A stretch of DNA of 42,258 bases from Priapulus caudatus (GCF_000485595.1 NW_014578311.1:23467-65724); one strand, 5' to 3'. Positions 18,786 to 30,892 are shown, numbered from the stretch's first letter. The notes: generated by a model from the letters alone, not told the origin. Translations and numbers: made by a program.

Positions 18786-20215
18786 ATAATTGGTTATGAT
18801 TTGTATAATCAATAATAAATCATATAATAAAAATAAAAATACACAACATAATTTATAGTGGTATAATAGTAGTATTTTTGTCCGATAGGTGCCGCTTTTT
18901 AGCACGGCTATGTGGGCTGTTAAACATTTGTGCATCAATCCTTGATATAAGGAAAGTCTGTGCATCATTGGGTGATACAGAGAAATCTGTATCAGAATCT
19001 CAGAGACCGCCTTCGTGATACTTAAGGTGTTGAACAACAGTAGAGGGCGTCCATAGGCTGCAGGCCTGAACAAGCATCGAACATAAATTATAATTAAAAA
19101 TACGCACGCTGTTACTGCGCTTACAAAACATACACTTTATTCATGTTAAATAACTACAGATTCGTGCTCTATGCTCTGCTCGAAACTTTTGCCAGCTCTA
19201 TGATGCGAATTTCTACAGAGTAGTCGGATCCCGTTTCATACACAAAAATGGCCGACCGGCGACCATGGCTACGCCACTAGCTGGAATGGCACTATTACAC
19301 AACACGAATAATTTTACTTCTAATGCTTTCTAGACGTCCACGAGGCATCTACCTTGCGTGCATAATGCAAATTATTGCACTCTAGTGCCGAATTTCGGCG
19401 AAAAAAAAGCCAAAAAAGGCCTTTAAATTCTAGAGACGAAATAGTGCACCGGTGAACAATTGCGGATGCTTACTGTTGTACACCTCCATAACGAGCAGCG
19501 GAGATACGGATCGACTTGAAATTTTAGATGAATGATTTAGAGCCTTTTCCTTATACGGGTACCGAATTTCAAATGAAATATTCCCATCCCTCCAGAAGCT
19601 GAGAGATCACTCCCTGAAATGAGCCCCCAAAAACACAGAAATCAATGGAAATTAATGTTCGCTTCATGCGGTTAAGCGCAGTGTTAGAACGAGGGTTATA
19701 GGGTGAATTGTAACCAACAAATCTGAGATATTTTGATATTGTTAGTGTTAGGAGTGCCACAAAAGAGTAAAACGAGGATAATTATTTATTTTCTGGTACC
19801 AAATGAGTGTAAAATGAGTGTATTTTAATGTCGATATGTACACTACCTATGTATACGGATATGTGCATGTTTACATAAAAAACATGTTTAAATGTCATTC
19901 GAACATGCATGTGTCTAAAAACCTGCTAGAGTACTTGCATAACTGGTTTTCATTAACTTAAAACTCAATTATTCGATTTCTTCGGGAGAACAGCTAGGCG
20001 GATTAGGACCAGTGCCTAAAGTGGATTTGCACCCCTCAACTGTCCGGCCATGGCCTTCTCGGTCATCATACATGTATTCTACACTTTCAAGATCCTAACA
20101 GCCAATTCAATCTACTGTTTAATAGATCTGTAGTGCACTAATTCTAGCTCTCTCTGTGTAATAACGTGATAATATGATTTATACAACATTCAATGAGGAG
20201 TGCTGTGATGAGGAT
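18786..20215. other. Gene-poor AT-rich DNA
   Basis: About 18925-19045 is a diverged relative of the ~100-bp tandem unit at 11084. The remainder shows no convincing ORF, splice pattern or RNA gene. Confidence 0.6.
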
Positions 20216-20806
20216 CGAGTGGATGCAACATTGAAACAACGTTGAATAAGGTTGAGTAACCTTTTGGATTTGCAAATACGGTAATTCTTGAAAAGTCGGT
20301 AATTCAACGGTGAAACGAGGTCGGTGATGCGACGTTGAAACATCGTCATGATTTCAACGGTGAAACAACGTCGGTATTTCAATGTTGAACCAACATCGGT
20401 ATTTCAACTGTGAATCAACGTCGGTATTTCAACGGTGAAACAACGTCGGTATTTCAACGTTGAACCAACGTCGGTATTTCAACTGTGAAACAACGTCGGT
20501 ATTTCAACTGTGAATCAACGTCGGTATTTCAACGGTGAACCAACGTCGGTATTTCAACTGTGAATCAACGTCGGTATTTCAACTGTGAAAGAACGTCGGC
20601 ATTTCAACGTTAAAACAACGTCGTTATTTCAACGTTGAACCAACGTTGATGTCTCAACGTTGAACCAACGTTGATATCTCAACGTTGAATCAACGTCGGT
20701 ATATCAACGTTGATTATATTTTCAAATGCGACAGGTAATCCAACATTAATTCAACGTTGAGGTTCAACGTTAATTCAACGTTGAAACAACGTTGAAATGC
20801 CAGCTG
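20216..20806. repeat. CAACGTTGA minisatellite
   Basis: More than 20 imperfect units of about 25 bases (TTTCAACGGTGAAACAACGTC type), rich in the palindrome TCAACGTTGA. It ends in AAATGCCAGCTGGG (about 20795-20808), a motif that often caps such repeats in animal genomes (from memory). Confidence 0.92.
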
Positions 20807-21377
20807 GGTAGGCCTGCATGTTTCAGTGTTTGTAAATAAACCCGATTGATTGGCGTCGGCGAAACAAGTTTTAACGTAAACAATTAACTACAAAATATCA
20901 TTTCTTTACAATTAAAAAACATGTCACGCTAACATGATTTTGTTTACCTCGGTTTCTAACTTTCTATCAAAACATATATAGGGCCTACATCAACGGCATT
21001 GCTCAGTCTACGATTCGTCTATAGCTAAGTGGTCAAAAAACTTATCTACTAAACCTATATAAACTTAACTATACTAAACCTAATTAGCTAAAACATTCCT
21101 AGTCTAAGTAAAATTATTACTGACTACTTTACATAACTATTTAATAAGCTGGAAATGTCTAAAGCATAGGCGAAAATTTCTCGCCAAGTATTTTGATTTA
21201 TTTTGATTTATTTATTTCGGTAATTAACAAAGCATACATTACATCGATAACAGCATAAATAAAACAACATGCAGTTAGAAAATTATCGAGGATGAAAACA
21301 CAATAAACCGTGGCTAACACACTTATTTCCATTGTGGTCCAACATAACATTGTACATACCGGTACTATAAACTATAG
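20807..21377. other. AT-rich DNA, no gene seen
   Basis: No supportable coding or RNA feature. It ends at the LTR terminus. Confidence 0.6.
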
Positions 21378-22465
21378 TGTAGTGCCTCTAGGGTAGACGA
21401 CTACGGTTCGACAGACGTTAGGTAGTAACGCGTGTCCAGTGGTGGGATCAGTGTCCGCTCCTGTCGATGTATTAAGGCCAGGACGGCGATGAGCACGTAG
21501 CAGATAACAGGTCGTACCAGATGAACAGAACACGGTGAAATGCAGTTAACGATACGGCTATATAGCTTTTATTTCGTGTTACGAAGGTACAAATGATTCC
21601 CCCTGCATTCGCATATGCAGCGGACCTTTTAATAGTTTTATTGATCTCGTCTAATATCTACACGTCGCCAGCTCCGTCTTCTTCCCTCACGTTCGTCCTC
21701 GCCTTGCGTGGATCCACACAGTCTCGCAGGTGTCTCCCTCGCCGTCGCTCCCAGCTCCACCAGAATGCCGTTCTTTGCCCGCTTTTATTCCCCTCTCCCG
21801 TTCGGCTCTGGTTTACTCCTACCTGAAAACCCTGTGCGTTCCTTCCTCCCTCCTCTCGCCTTCCTACCCACAACCTATCCCTGAAAAACAACTCTCTCGC
21901 TTTCTCCTCCCGTTCGACTGTTTCTCTCTCCTTCCTTTCCTTCGTCTTCGTCCTCTCCTTCTTCTTCTTCCTCCTTCCTGGACCTGTACCTAAAACACTC
22001 TCTCTTTCTCTCCGTCCTCGGCTGCTCCCTCTCCTTCTTCTTCCTCCTCTTCCTCTTCTTCCTGGACCTGTACCTATATCTGCCTGAGCTGCGATTCTGA
22101 GCGCCTTTTATACTCAGCCAGTCCGCCGATTTCGCAATCGCTGTGCCTGGCCGTACCGTGCATGACTCACCGGTTAGGCCCTCAGTTGTGCAACGCCTTG
22201 CTGGCACTGGTTATTGCACCATCCCAGGTAATCCATGCCTAAGACATTATATATGGTGTTCTCGCCCGACAGGCGGCAGCACCAGCACTAAACGATGGCC
22301 GCGCCCAGGCGTCAATGTTTACATGCGGTCTATATCTATGTGCAATCTATCTTATCCTCTCTTTAGTCAATATATATGGTTATTCCCTCTATACGGTGAG
22401 TTCAGTCTATTGGTCCCGATCTAGTCTACTACTCCTGTACGTGATACACCCCCGAGATCTCCACA
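21378..22465 (-). mobile_element. 3' LTR of a second Gypsy family, about 1.09 kb
   Basis: On the minus strand it starts TGTGGAGATCTCGG (22465), directly after a polypurine tract (AGTTGGGGGGAGT, about 22466-22478). It ends GGCACTACA at 21378, giving TGT...ACA ends. It contains an AATAAA-like signal near 21568 and a purine-rich stretch at about 21850-22080. It is unrelated to the 360-bp LTR family at the left. The exact ends are inferred, as no second copy is present. Confidence 0.7.
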
Positions 22466-22681
22466 ACTCCCCCCAACTACTTTTAGTATCCGCACTCGGA
22501 TACGCCTTCGTCTCCCCCAACGTATCCTCGAAATGAGACTTCCGTTATATATAAATATATCTACTATATTAAATCTTACAAACGATATAAATATGTCCTG
22601 TAATAAAAATCCCTAAATGATGAGTCGATGACGTCCTGTCCACCTAAACAAAACAAAACAAATAAAATGATGGCCTCCTCC
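22466..22681 (-). promoter_or_regulatory. Gypsy polypurine tract and 3' non-coding region
   Basis: Non-coding DNA after the pol stop ends in a G-rich polypurine tract immediately 5' of the LTR, which primes plus-strand synthesis in this class of element. Confidence 0.65.
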
Positions 22682-23234
22682 CTACAAATCCATCCTCTGT
22701 AGTGGTTTACGGGCTCTTGTCCCCCGCCTTAGACCAAGATCTGCTTCATAGGTCTGTTCCGTCACTTCCTCATCCTCTAATGCCGGTTCCTGAAACAATA
22801 TCCCCCACGGAATTTCCTCCCCCTCATCATCGCCTTCCTCGCCGTGGTCTGTGGGCTCCCTCTCCTCCTCTCTCGGAGGTTCTCGCCAATCTTCCAGTGG
22901 TTGCTCCGTTTTGTAGGGCTTTAAGTAGTCGATGTGCACTACCTTCCTTCTTGCCCGTGGCTCCCGCTGTATGACATAGAGGAGGTCACTCACCTTCTGG
23001 ATGATTAAGTACGGCCCCTGCCAGCCATGTCCTAACTTCCTCCGAACTGCCGGCGGGTACCAATACCATGCGAACTCTCCCTCCCGGAAGGTAATCGGCC
23101 TAACACCTCTATCGTACGCCCGCTTCTGTCGTTTCGCCGCTTGCTTCAATGTCGCTCTCGCAAAGTCGTAGGCTTCCCCCATGACGTCCTGAATCCATTG
23201 CACGCACTGGCGCTGTGGTGAGTGCTGGGTGAAC
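22682..23234 (-). CDS. Gypsy integrase C-terminal region (5'-truncated pol)
   Basis: The minus-strand frame is open from the LINE junction (about 23234) to the stop at 22682. The first ATG gives 173 residues. It contains KRAYDRG and FREGEFAWYW, then LGHGWQGPYLIIQKVSD and KVVHIDYLKPY, the GPY/F-type C-terminal module of Gypsy integrases, followed by an acidic tail and RRGTRARKPLQRMDL at the end. This module contributes to target DNA binding. The rest of pol is missing: the LINE 5' end sits at the junction and no pol resumes after the LINE 3' end, so deletion as well as insertion is implied. Confidence 0.88.
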
Positions 23235-23416
23235 TTTGTCGTTACGGTCGGTCGTTGAACCTGCAGTGTAGCTGCGCCAGTCGCCGCGACTTTGTCGTTT
23301 GTCGTTACGGTCGGTCGCTGTCGCTGCAGTGTGTCTTAGCCTTAAGTAAAGTTCAACTAACCAGCGTTAGCGAGAGTGACACCAAAGATGTTTGCACTAA
23401 AGATAGTAACGACGAC
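23235..23416 (+). promoter_or_regulatory. LINE 5' UTR with short tandem duplication
   Basis: Two imperfect copies of a block containing TTTGTCGTTACGGTCGGTCG (about 23237 and 23295) precede ORF1. LINE 5' UTRs carry internal promoters, and tandem monomers are common in them. Confidence 0.6.
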
Positions 23417-24224
23417 ATGTGCAGCAAGTGTAATTGTAGAGTGGCCGACGGTGAAAATGCTTTGCAATGTGAACTGTGTGAATGTTGGTTTCATGTTGAA
23501 TGCCAGGATATGGCCCAGGATACTAGAAACTTATGAACTCTTGCAAAAAATCAACAGCAACAATTTCCACTGGTTTTGTACTAACTGTAATGGTGGTGCT
23601 GTGAAGTGTCTGAGGATGGTATCTTCAATGAAACAGAAACAGGACGACATGGCAAAGGAACTCAGACAGGTCTCACAGAAAGTATCGAATCTAGAGCAAA
23701 ACTTGGAGATTTGTGTTGCGACGGTGATATGTAAACACACTGAAAGTATTGGTAAACAAGTATCTGCCAGTATCAGTAAGGACTTGGATGGTAAGATACG
23801 TGGTATGGTACAAGAAAGTATCCAACAAGACAAGCGTAAGATGAACATTATCATCAGGAACTTGCCCGAGACCCCAGATGACACTAAGGCAGTCACCGAG
23901 TTGATTAAGGACAAGCTAAATATCCCAAATGGTATCACATGTGTTGAGAGACTAGGTAAACAACCAGCTATGGAAGGGAAGCCCCGGATGATCAGGGCGA
24001 CAGTGATTGACATCAGTACAAAATGGGAAATCCTGAGGAAAGCCAAGTTATTGGCAAGTAATACTGATCCGGAATTGAGAAATGTGTTTATAGGGGCAGA
24101 CCTCACCAGGGATCAGAGGAGCAAAGAATACGAACTGAGAACTGAGCTCAAACATAGGAGATCGCTAGGTCAGGACGTGATCGTCAGCAAAGGGGCTATA
24201 GTGCCTAGACCGGCAAAAAAGTAG
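23417..24224 (+). pseudogene. LINE ORF1: PHD finger, coiled coil, RRM-like domain
   Basis: The likely start MCSKC is at 23417. A C4HC3-type PHD finger (CSKC, CELC, HVEC, CTNC) spans to about 23600, but a one-base frameshift near 23530 splits it between two frames. The second frame continues with a coiled coil (about 23625-23850) and NIIIRNLPETPDD (about 23845), the signature of an L1-type RNA-binding domain. ORF1 proteins bind element RNA; PHD-bearing ORF1 is known from CR1-clade LINEs. It ends RPAKK at 24224, about 80 bases before the ORF2 frame opens. Confidence 0.85.
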
Positions 24225-24307
24225 TTGAACATGTACATAAGGAGCTTTTAAACACACCTGTTCACAATGTTACTGTTTCAGAGTTAAATGTTGAGTTACC
24301 CGCATAG

Positions 24308-25341
24308 TTTACTGCACCTGCACAACCGGCTCCGAAATATTTTAAATGTCTGTTTGCTAATGCAAGAAGCTTGGTTCACAAGATGAGCGAACTAGAGACA
24401 CTAACAAGTGACTACAAACCAGACATTATCAGTATTGTCGAAACCTGGGGCACGGACAAAGAAACTGACCAGGTATTTACAATCCCAGGTTACACGCTAT
24501 ATCGTCGAGACAGAGGTAGTAGAGGTGGTGGTGTTATCATATACTGTCGTGACTGTTATCAGACAATCGCTCGGCCAGACTTGACAAACAGTGGACACGA
24601 GGAAAGTTTATGGATAGAGTTTGTGCTCCCCAAATCTCGCTTACTGGTTGGATCAGTGTACAGGAGTATGGAGACGGACATCAATGATGCCAGATTTATA
24701 GAATTATTGAAGCGAGCATACTCAGAGGGCAAGCCCATGTGTGTTATGGCGGATTTTAACTAGTGTCATAGTGAAATAGACTGGGCTACTCTAAGCGGAA
24801 ATAGACGCAGCACTGAATTCGTTGACTTAGTTCAAGACTGCTTTATGACGCAGCATGTTGATAACCCTACCAGAGGAGACAGTATACTGGATCTGGTGTT
24901 GACAACAGAACCGCCTCTAGTAGAGAACCTACAAGTAAGAGAACATTTGAGCAACAGTGACCACAGTATTGTTACATGGGACCTGGTTGTCGAAGTAGAC
25001 GTTCCGACCAACCTCATGGAGGTTTACAACTTAAATAAGGGGAATTATGACAAACTGAGAGCTGACCTTGGTATTGACTGGAAGTCTGAGTTAGGCAAGG
25101 ATGCGGACGACTGCTGGGGGTTGTTCACCAGGAAACTGCATTCGGCAATGGAGACGAGCATCCCCAAGAGAGTGTGTCGCAGTAAGACAAAACCACTATG
25201 GGTTACTAGAACTGTTAGGAAAGCATGCCGACAGAAAAGTAAACAGTGGAAGAGATATAAACTTTCCGGTTCAATCAGAGACTATGACCTGTATAAACAG
25301 TCTCAAAACCAAGCCACCCGCGCGGTTAAAGCTGCCAAGGG
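24308..25341 (+). pseudogene. LINE ORF2 part 1: AP-type endonuclease
   Basis: The frame opens after a TAG at 24305 without an obvious ATG. It reads FKCLFANARSLVHKMSELE, IISIVETWG, GGGVIIYCRD, then MADFN, and later SNSDHSIVTWDL. These are the conserved blocks of the exonuclease/endonuclease/phosphatase fold, including the catalytic E, DxN and SDH motifs. The enzyme nicks target DNA to prime reverse transcription. A TAG at 24761-24763 interrupts it right after ADFN. The frame then continues to the Harbinger insertion after RAVKAAK. Confidence 0.88.
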
Positions 25342-25847
25342 CCCATTCACACCAGAGCTACGCTCATCACGATCGCCTCACGCTCCAAAAATTTGCCCGA
25401 GCGTGGTGAGCGTGGTTGAGAGCGTGGCCAATTGGGCCCCAGCCGGGCCCAGCGCCGATACTACGATCTAATTACGTCGATACTACGATCTAAGTGCGTC
25501 TTTACCCCGATCTCATTGCGCTCAACAAGCTTTCACCACGCTCAACACAACGCCCGCATCACGCTTGCAGTGCGCTCACTGCGTCATTATTGCGACCAAT
25601 CAGATCGCATTGCGTTCAAACGACGCTTGCACTGCGCCTAGGCAACGCTCACCGCGCCTCAACTGCGCGCCAATCACGCTCTAGTCAGGCACCGACTGCG
25701 CTGGCAACGATCAATAAATACCGCGCCGTGTTCTATACATTATCATTCATTCTGCCGTGCTGTCAAGATTAACATCAAGATAATTAAGATCAACATTATC
25801 AACTTAAATCAAGATTAACATCAAGATTATTTTCTACGGACACAACT

Positions 25848-27675
25848 ATGCCGCCAAAAGACAAGGGGAGAGGCCGTGGAAGGGGGAAAGGCCGAGCAAA
25901 GAAACCAAAGAGGTGCAGGAGTCCGTTATCTCCATCAAGTGTTGCCCTGGAATCAGAGCCTGAGCAGCCTCAAGAATCCCTGCCTCCAGCCAGGCAGGCC
26001 CATGAGAGTGACGTAGACACCGACGCTGCGAGTGTCACCAGCAAGACCAGTGTAGTCAGAAAGGGCAGGAAGAATAAGTTCTACAGTTTCCTGACAGAGG
26101 AAGAGGAGCAGAGCATGGTGGATTGGCTGACAGAAAACACTGTCTTCTACAACAAGAAGATGAAGGCCTACAAAGACATGACGAAGAAAGAATTTCTCTG
26201 GAGAGAGAAGGCAGCCGAGCTGGGGAAAGATGTAGCCGAGCTCAAGCTCTGGTACAGCAGCCTCCGCACCCGCTTTGGACGTCTGAACAAGAAGAAATCT
26301 GGCCAGGAAGATGTGGAGATGACAGAGAGGGACGAGTGGGTCTACAACCATTTCCAGTTCCTGGCGCCTTACATACACGAGGTTCAGCCCAAGACAACTG
26401 TAAGCGTAAGTAGTCTTAGCCACTTTTTTAGTGTAACTGTGTTTATTACGGTTAGGGTTAGGGTTATTAATACGCTTATTAAATAAAGTTATGTAATAAA
26501 ATAAAGTCATGTAATAAAATAAAGTAATGTAAAATAATGTAATGTAATAAAGTAATTAAATAAAGAAAGTTATTAAATAAGTGTTTATTAAATAAAGTAA
26601 TTGGTAATTCGAAACTTGTAATATGAAAACTACTTTACCATTGTACCTGCTGCGAAGTAACTCTGCAGTCATATATAGGATGTTCAAATCACTTGCCTCT
26701 TGTTCTTGTGTATGTTGCAGATGAAACAGAAGATTGCTGTCACTACTACCTCTATCGGAGCTGCACAAGAAGACGAGGACATCGGTGACGATGACATCGA
26801 CGACACACCCATTGAGCCGTCTCAACAAACACCAGGAAGCAGCAAAGCATCTGGAGAGCAACAGCGGGGTCCCAGCCGCATGTCCACTCCAAGCCTCAAG
26901 TCGACCCAGTCCAAACGATTCCTGGAGATGGAAGAGGCCCTCCTCGCTTGGATGCAGGAAAGGACCAGCACGATAATGGCCATGCATGCGGAGTACATGG
27001 AGTGGCAACGTGGCAAGGACCGTGAACGCGAAACATTCGTGGACTGGATGGGTTCGGTGATCCACAAACTAGATCACGGTCTATGGAGGCGGTGCCAGCG
27101 AGAGCTGACCTCCGTCCTATACCGGCACCTGGACGAGAATGATGAGCTGAAGACTAAGCCAACCACGACACCGGCAGCAACACCAACTGCAACAGCAGCT
27201 GCACCTTCTTCCCAGTCAGTCTCCTCACCCTCCTACCGGTGGCAGCCCCCACCACACCAGTGGCCTACGCACCCCATTCCCAATGTTTTACCGGATGGCT
27301 CAACCGTATCCTCAGCAACAGCGCCAACAGTTCACCAAGCATCCGTCGCAACTCTTCACTCAGCCTCAGTCGCAATACTTCGCTCAGCCGCAGTCGCAAA
27401 CAGCTCCACAGTTTCTGCCTCCAGCGACACACACACTCACTCAACTTCATACCGTGAGCACGGCATCTGCATATGCTGCGCCCACTGGATACAGATGCGA
27501 AGGAATGGCTGCAAGCACCCCATCGACTATCGACCTCTCTGCAATACGACAGGATACCTCTGGCAACTCAGGCGCGAACATTTCCTCGTTTCTTCGCCAA
27601 TTAGAACGGGACTCTCAGGATTATGACCACACGCAGACGCAGGACCAGCCCAAGGATCCGTCTGATGATCAGTGA
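25848..27675 (+). CDS. Harbinger accessory protein, MADF (Myb/SANT-like) domain, two exons
   Basis: Exon 1 (25848-26399, or to 26405 with the second donor GTAAGT) encodes MPPKDKGRGRGRGKGRAKK, a basic NLS-like start, a low-complexity linker, then a MADF domain (about residues 78-150: YSFLTEEEEQSMVDWLTENT, then FLWREKAAEL and LKLWYSSLRTRFGR). Exon 2 begins after TTGCAG at 26721 in phase 0. It holds an acidic patch, a helical segment (LEMEEALLAWMQERTSTIM) and a P/Q-rich tail. A one-base frameshift near 27275 moves the tail into the frame that ends DPSDDQ at 27675. In Harbinger elements this partner binds the transposon ends and brings the nuclease to the nucleus. The intron (26400-26720) contains short TTAGGG repeats. 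Confidence 0.88.
26450..26466. repeat. Short interstitial TTAGGG run
   Basis: GGTTAGGGTTAGGGTTA lies in the intron of the MADF gene. Confidence 0.8.
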
Positions 27676-28296
27676 CTGTGTGATACTGTGTGAAGTTGTT
27701 TTGGTAAACTGATTTGGTTATTACTTTGTACTTAGAATGTGTTCAATACAGATGTTGTTTTTGATTTGTTTGTGTTATGTTATGTTTTATTATATTATGT
27801 TATGTTGTGTTATATTTATGTTTATGTTTATGTTTTTGTTTATTATTAATACACTCTAATTATTAATGTTGCCGTTTGTGAAAGTTTGAATAAATCAGGG
27901 TTTCAACCAGATGTTTTGTTTAATGCTTAGTATAAATAAATCTGAGATTTGCAAGTAATAAAAGTGAACTTAAATAAATATTCAAATTAAAAATGTGTTA
28001 CCAATCATATGAGTGCAACACATTTTTATCTTTCAATAGTTATTTCATTTTTATTACACACATGTATTTTGATATATTTCAAATATATGTATGACATATC
28101 TTTATTTTACACCTTATTAACATAAATATAACATAACTTTATTGGACTTGGATTTACAATAATCGTGTCTTGCTGGATTTATTTAAAAGATACATTTTAC
28201 ATTTCTTTATTAGACAATTACTTTTAGTCTCTACAGTCAATAATCCGTCTTCATCATGTATCATAAAATCCATCCTTCAACGTAGTCCATCCATCT
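27676..28296. other. AT-rich spacer between the two Harbinger genes
   Basis: AT-rich DNA with AATAAA-type signals (for example near 27889) lies between the convergent 3' ends. No gene seen. Confidence 0.6.
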
Positions 28297-30189
28297 TCAC
28301 ATTATCATACGGTCCTGCCATGGCACAGATCTTGTCGGACTATTGAAGTACAGTTTCAGGTACTCTCTCTGCTTCTTTGCGGCCACGCTGTCACGGTTCG
28401 GGCCGGTCACTTGATTGACATCGTGCATATTTGCTATTTCTCTCCAGAGTCCTGGCACCATGTAATGTTGCTCGTCTTCATTGTAAAGCTGTGCATTCTG
28501 GAGGCCTGGGTAGCGTATTCTCATGAGGTTTTGAAGGCAGACGCAAGCCTCGATGATGAGGCTCACTGTTTGGGAGCTTGCTGCATGGTTGTGAGTAGAA
28601 GCTGCCATCTCTGGGCCAGTATGCCGAATGCATTTTCGACCACGCGTCTGCCTCTGGAGATCCTGTAGTTAGTGATCATCTCTTCCCTTGTCTTGCCGCG
28701 GTGTGAGTATGGCTTCATAAGATATGTTCTCAGTCCAAAAGCATCGTCTCCCAGGAAAAAGTATGGCATGTTCCTGTCATCGTTCGGCAGTGGATCTGGA
28801 TCAGGAAAGCCAATGGATCCATCTTCTAGACAGTCTTTCAATTCCGATTCGTTGTAGATTTGAGCGTCTGACTGTGACCCGTATCCACCCACGTCTATCC
28901 ACACAAACTTGTAGTCGGCATCCACCAAAGCCATAAGCACCACGGAAAAGAAGCCCTTATAGGTATGATACAATGAGCCAGAGTTCCGTGGGCATCTGAT
29001 GGCCACATGTTTTCCGTCGATGGCACCGCAGGCATGGGGCACATTCCATTTTTTCAGGAAATCTTCATCAATGGCATGCCATTCTTCTGGCATTGTAGGA
29101 CACGAAATGACCTCCTCTTTGTGTTCTTCTACAATAGCCTGGCACACCTCTGGAACCAACAGCGATATGGTGTTGATGGCCACTCTGAAGTCATACTGAA
29201 GTGAGGGATATTTATCACCCGATGCTAGATGCCTTATGGTGACTGCCAGTTTTGTAGCGCCGTATTTAACAGCGTACAAATAGAATGGTTGTGTATGTTA
29301 CAGTGTTAAGCCAAAGCCATAAAGAAGAGAAAGCCAGTTATACCATGGTTAGAAGTTTAATGTTAGTTCGACAAATACAGAGCTGTGGTTGCGGTCGTGC
29401 CCGTCTGCGCCTGGTTGGGGAGCGAATTCCCCGATTTTACTTGTGCTCCGCCTTATATACGCGGGCACGACCGCGAACCACGCATGCGCCACGCATGCGC
29501 CGTTCACATTCCCGAGCTCTTGGGCTCGAGTTAATCATACTATTGACCTCCTCGGAGGATTCTCTGCCACTTCAAAGGCGTCCGCTAATCCCATTACCAG
29601 GACCCTTCGAGGATCCTCTCGGACCTCAAAGACACCCGCTAACTGCATTACCAGACTCCTCCGAGGATTCACCATTGTTAAGGGGCACCGGCGCCATAGT
29701 TGAAAGGCGCCGGCTAATTGGCTAAGTGCCTTCCTAAGTGCCTTCTACGTCCCTTCTAAGTGCCTCCTAAGTGCCTTCTCGCCCGGCTCCCGCTGGGGGC
29801 CACGACACGTACCCGCCTATTCGATGGCTTCCACCGTGTCGGAATGCCGGCTCGATAGCAGCATGCCGACACGGCAGCATCACGGCGTACTTGCGCGACC
29901 CGCGGCCGTAGCAGTGACACGTCACTGCGGCTAAGTGCGGCGCTCATAGCTGTAATCCAATTACAGCGCACCGAGCTAGAGGCGCTCGCCACTATAGCCC
30001 AATTACAGCGTGCCGGCCATAGCACTCGTGGAGGTAACCTAATTATGGAACGCCGGCCATACACAGATATAGTGTAGATATAGACACACATACAGATACA
30101 CACCGATCGGTTTCTAGCGCTACTTGTCTTTAACTCAATTATCCGCTAAGTGCAGCTATCGCCTAGATACACGTAGATACACAGCTGGT

Positions 30190-30370
30190 TTATTCCCATT
30201 TCGCCATTTGCCATTTCGCCATTAAAAATTCCCACTTCGCCATTTGCCATTTCGCCATTAAAAATTCCCACTTCGCCATTTGCCATTTCGCCATTTCCCG
30301 TTTCGCCATTTCCCACTTTGCCATTTTCCCATTTCGCCAGTTTCCCATTCCGCCATTTCGTCCTATCTCC
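30190..30370. repeat. Minisatellite TTTCGCCATTTCCC, inverted to 30605-30752
   Basis: Tandem 14-16-bp units (TTTCGCCATTTGCC / TTTCGCCATTAAAAATTCCC) inside the solo LTR. The complement forms the array at 30605. Confidence 0.88.
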
Positions 30371-30517
30371 CCGACCACCCCCTTGTTCGAGGTGGGTTAA
30401 AAGTAGGCCTCTGTAATGAATAAATTAAAACGAATCTTTAGATATGGAGTCAACTATTTATTTGAAGAACAAGAAGGTGAAATCGTAAATATCAAAACAT
30501 ATGGATCATGTACAGGC

Positions 30518-30541
30518 ACCCTAACCCTAACCCTAACCCTA
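30518..30541. repeat. Interstitial telomere-type repeat (CCCTAA)4
   Basis: Four exact CCCTAA units inside the solo LTR. Confidence 0.9.
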
Positions 30542-30604
30542 GAAATGACTCTTTTTGAAGAATGGAAGGATCAATTTCGTGCAGGGGGTGGAAGCAACAT
30601 AAAA

Positions 30605-30752
30605 TATTGGCGAAATGGGAAACTGGCGAAGTGGGAAAATGTCGAAATGGGAAAATGGCGAAATGGGAAAATGGCGAAGTGGGAAAATGGCGAAATGGGA
30701 AATTGGCGAAATGGGAAATGGCGAAGTTGGAAAATGGCGAAATGGGAAGACA
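30605..30752. repeat. Minisatellite GGCGAAATGGGAAAAT
   Basis: About ten 15-16-bp units, complementary to 30190-30370; together they could fold into a long hairpin. ORFs here (KMAKWENGEMGK types) are artefacts. Confidence 0.9.
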
Positions 30753-30892
30753 CCACACAGCTATCGACTCTACCCTGCTACACAGATACACACAGATATA
30801 CATAGATACACATGGCTATTGATTCTACCCTGCAACACAGATACACACAGTTATACATAGATATACATGGCTATTGATTCTACCCTGCTACA
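30753..30892. repeat. Three ~60-bp tandem units at the LTR start
   Basis: Units contain GGCTATTGATTCTACCCTGC and ACACAGATACACACAG. Confidence 0.85.

Larger units (their letters stand above)
29253..30892 (-). mobile_element. Solo LTR (1.64 kb) inside the Harbinger transposase
   Basis: On the minus strand it runs TGTAGCAGGG to GGCGCTACA, flanked by a perfect 4-bp target duplication (GTTT at 29249-29252 and 30893-30896). Removing it with one GTTT rejoins the transposase frame exactly. A TATA box (GTATATAAGG on the minus strand, near 29450-29460) and an ATTAAA signal about 95 bases later fit an LTR promoter and poly(A) site. Internal repeats make up much of its left half. No internal coding region is present, so it is a solo LTR of an unidentified family. 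Confidence 0.85.

Noticed and set aside
21658-22207. Arg/Glu/Lys-rich ORFs on the minus strand and Ser/Pro/Leu ORFs on the plus strand
   Set aside because: Low-complexity purine-rich stretch within the 1.09-kb Gypsy LTR.
28411-29204. Plus-strand ORFs of 60-85 codons
   Set aside because: Antisense to the Harbinger transposase, which has a full DDE triad on the minus strand.
30416-30822. Lys/Trp/Met/Gly-rich repeat proteins (KMAKWENGEMGK)
   Set aside because: Read from the GGCGAAATGGGAAAAT minisatellite within a solo LTR; both strands are open.
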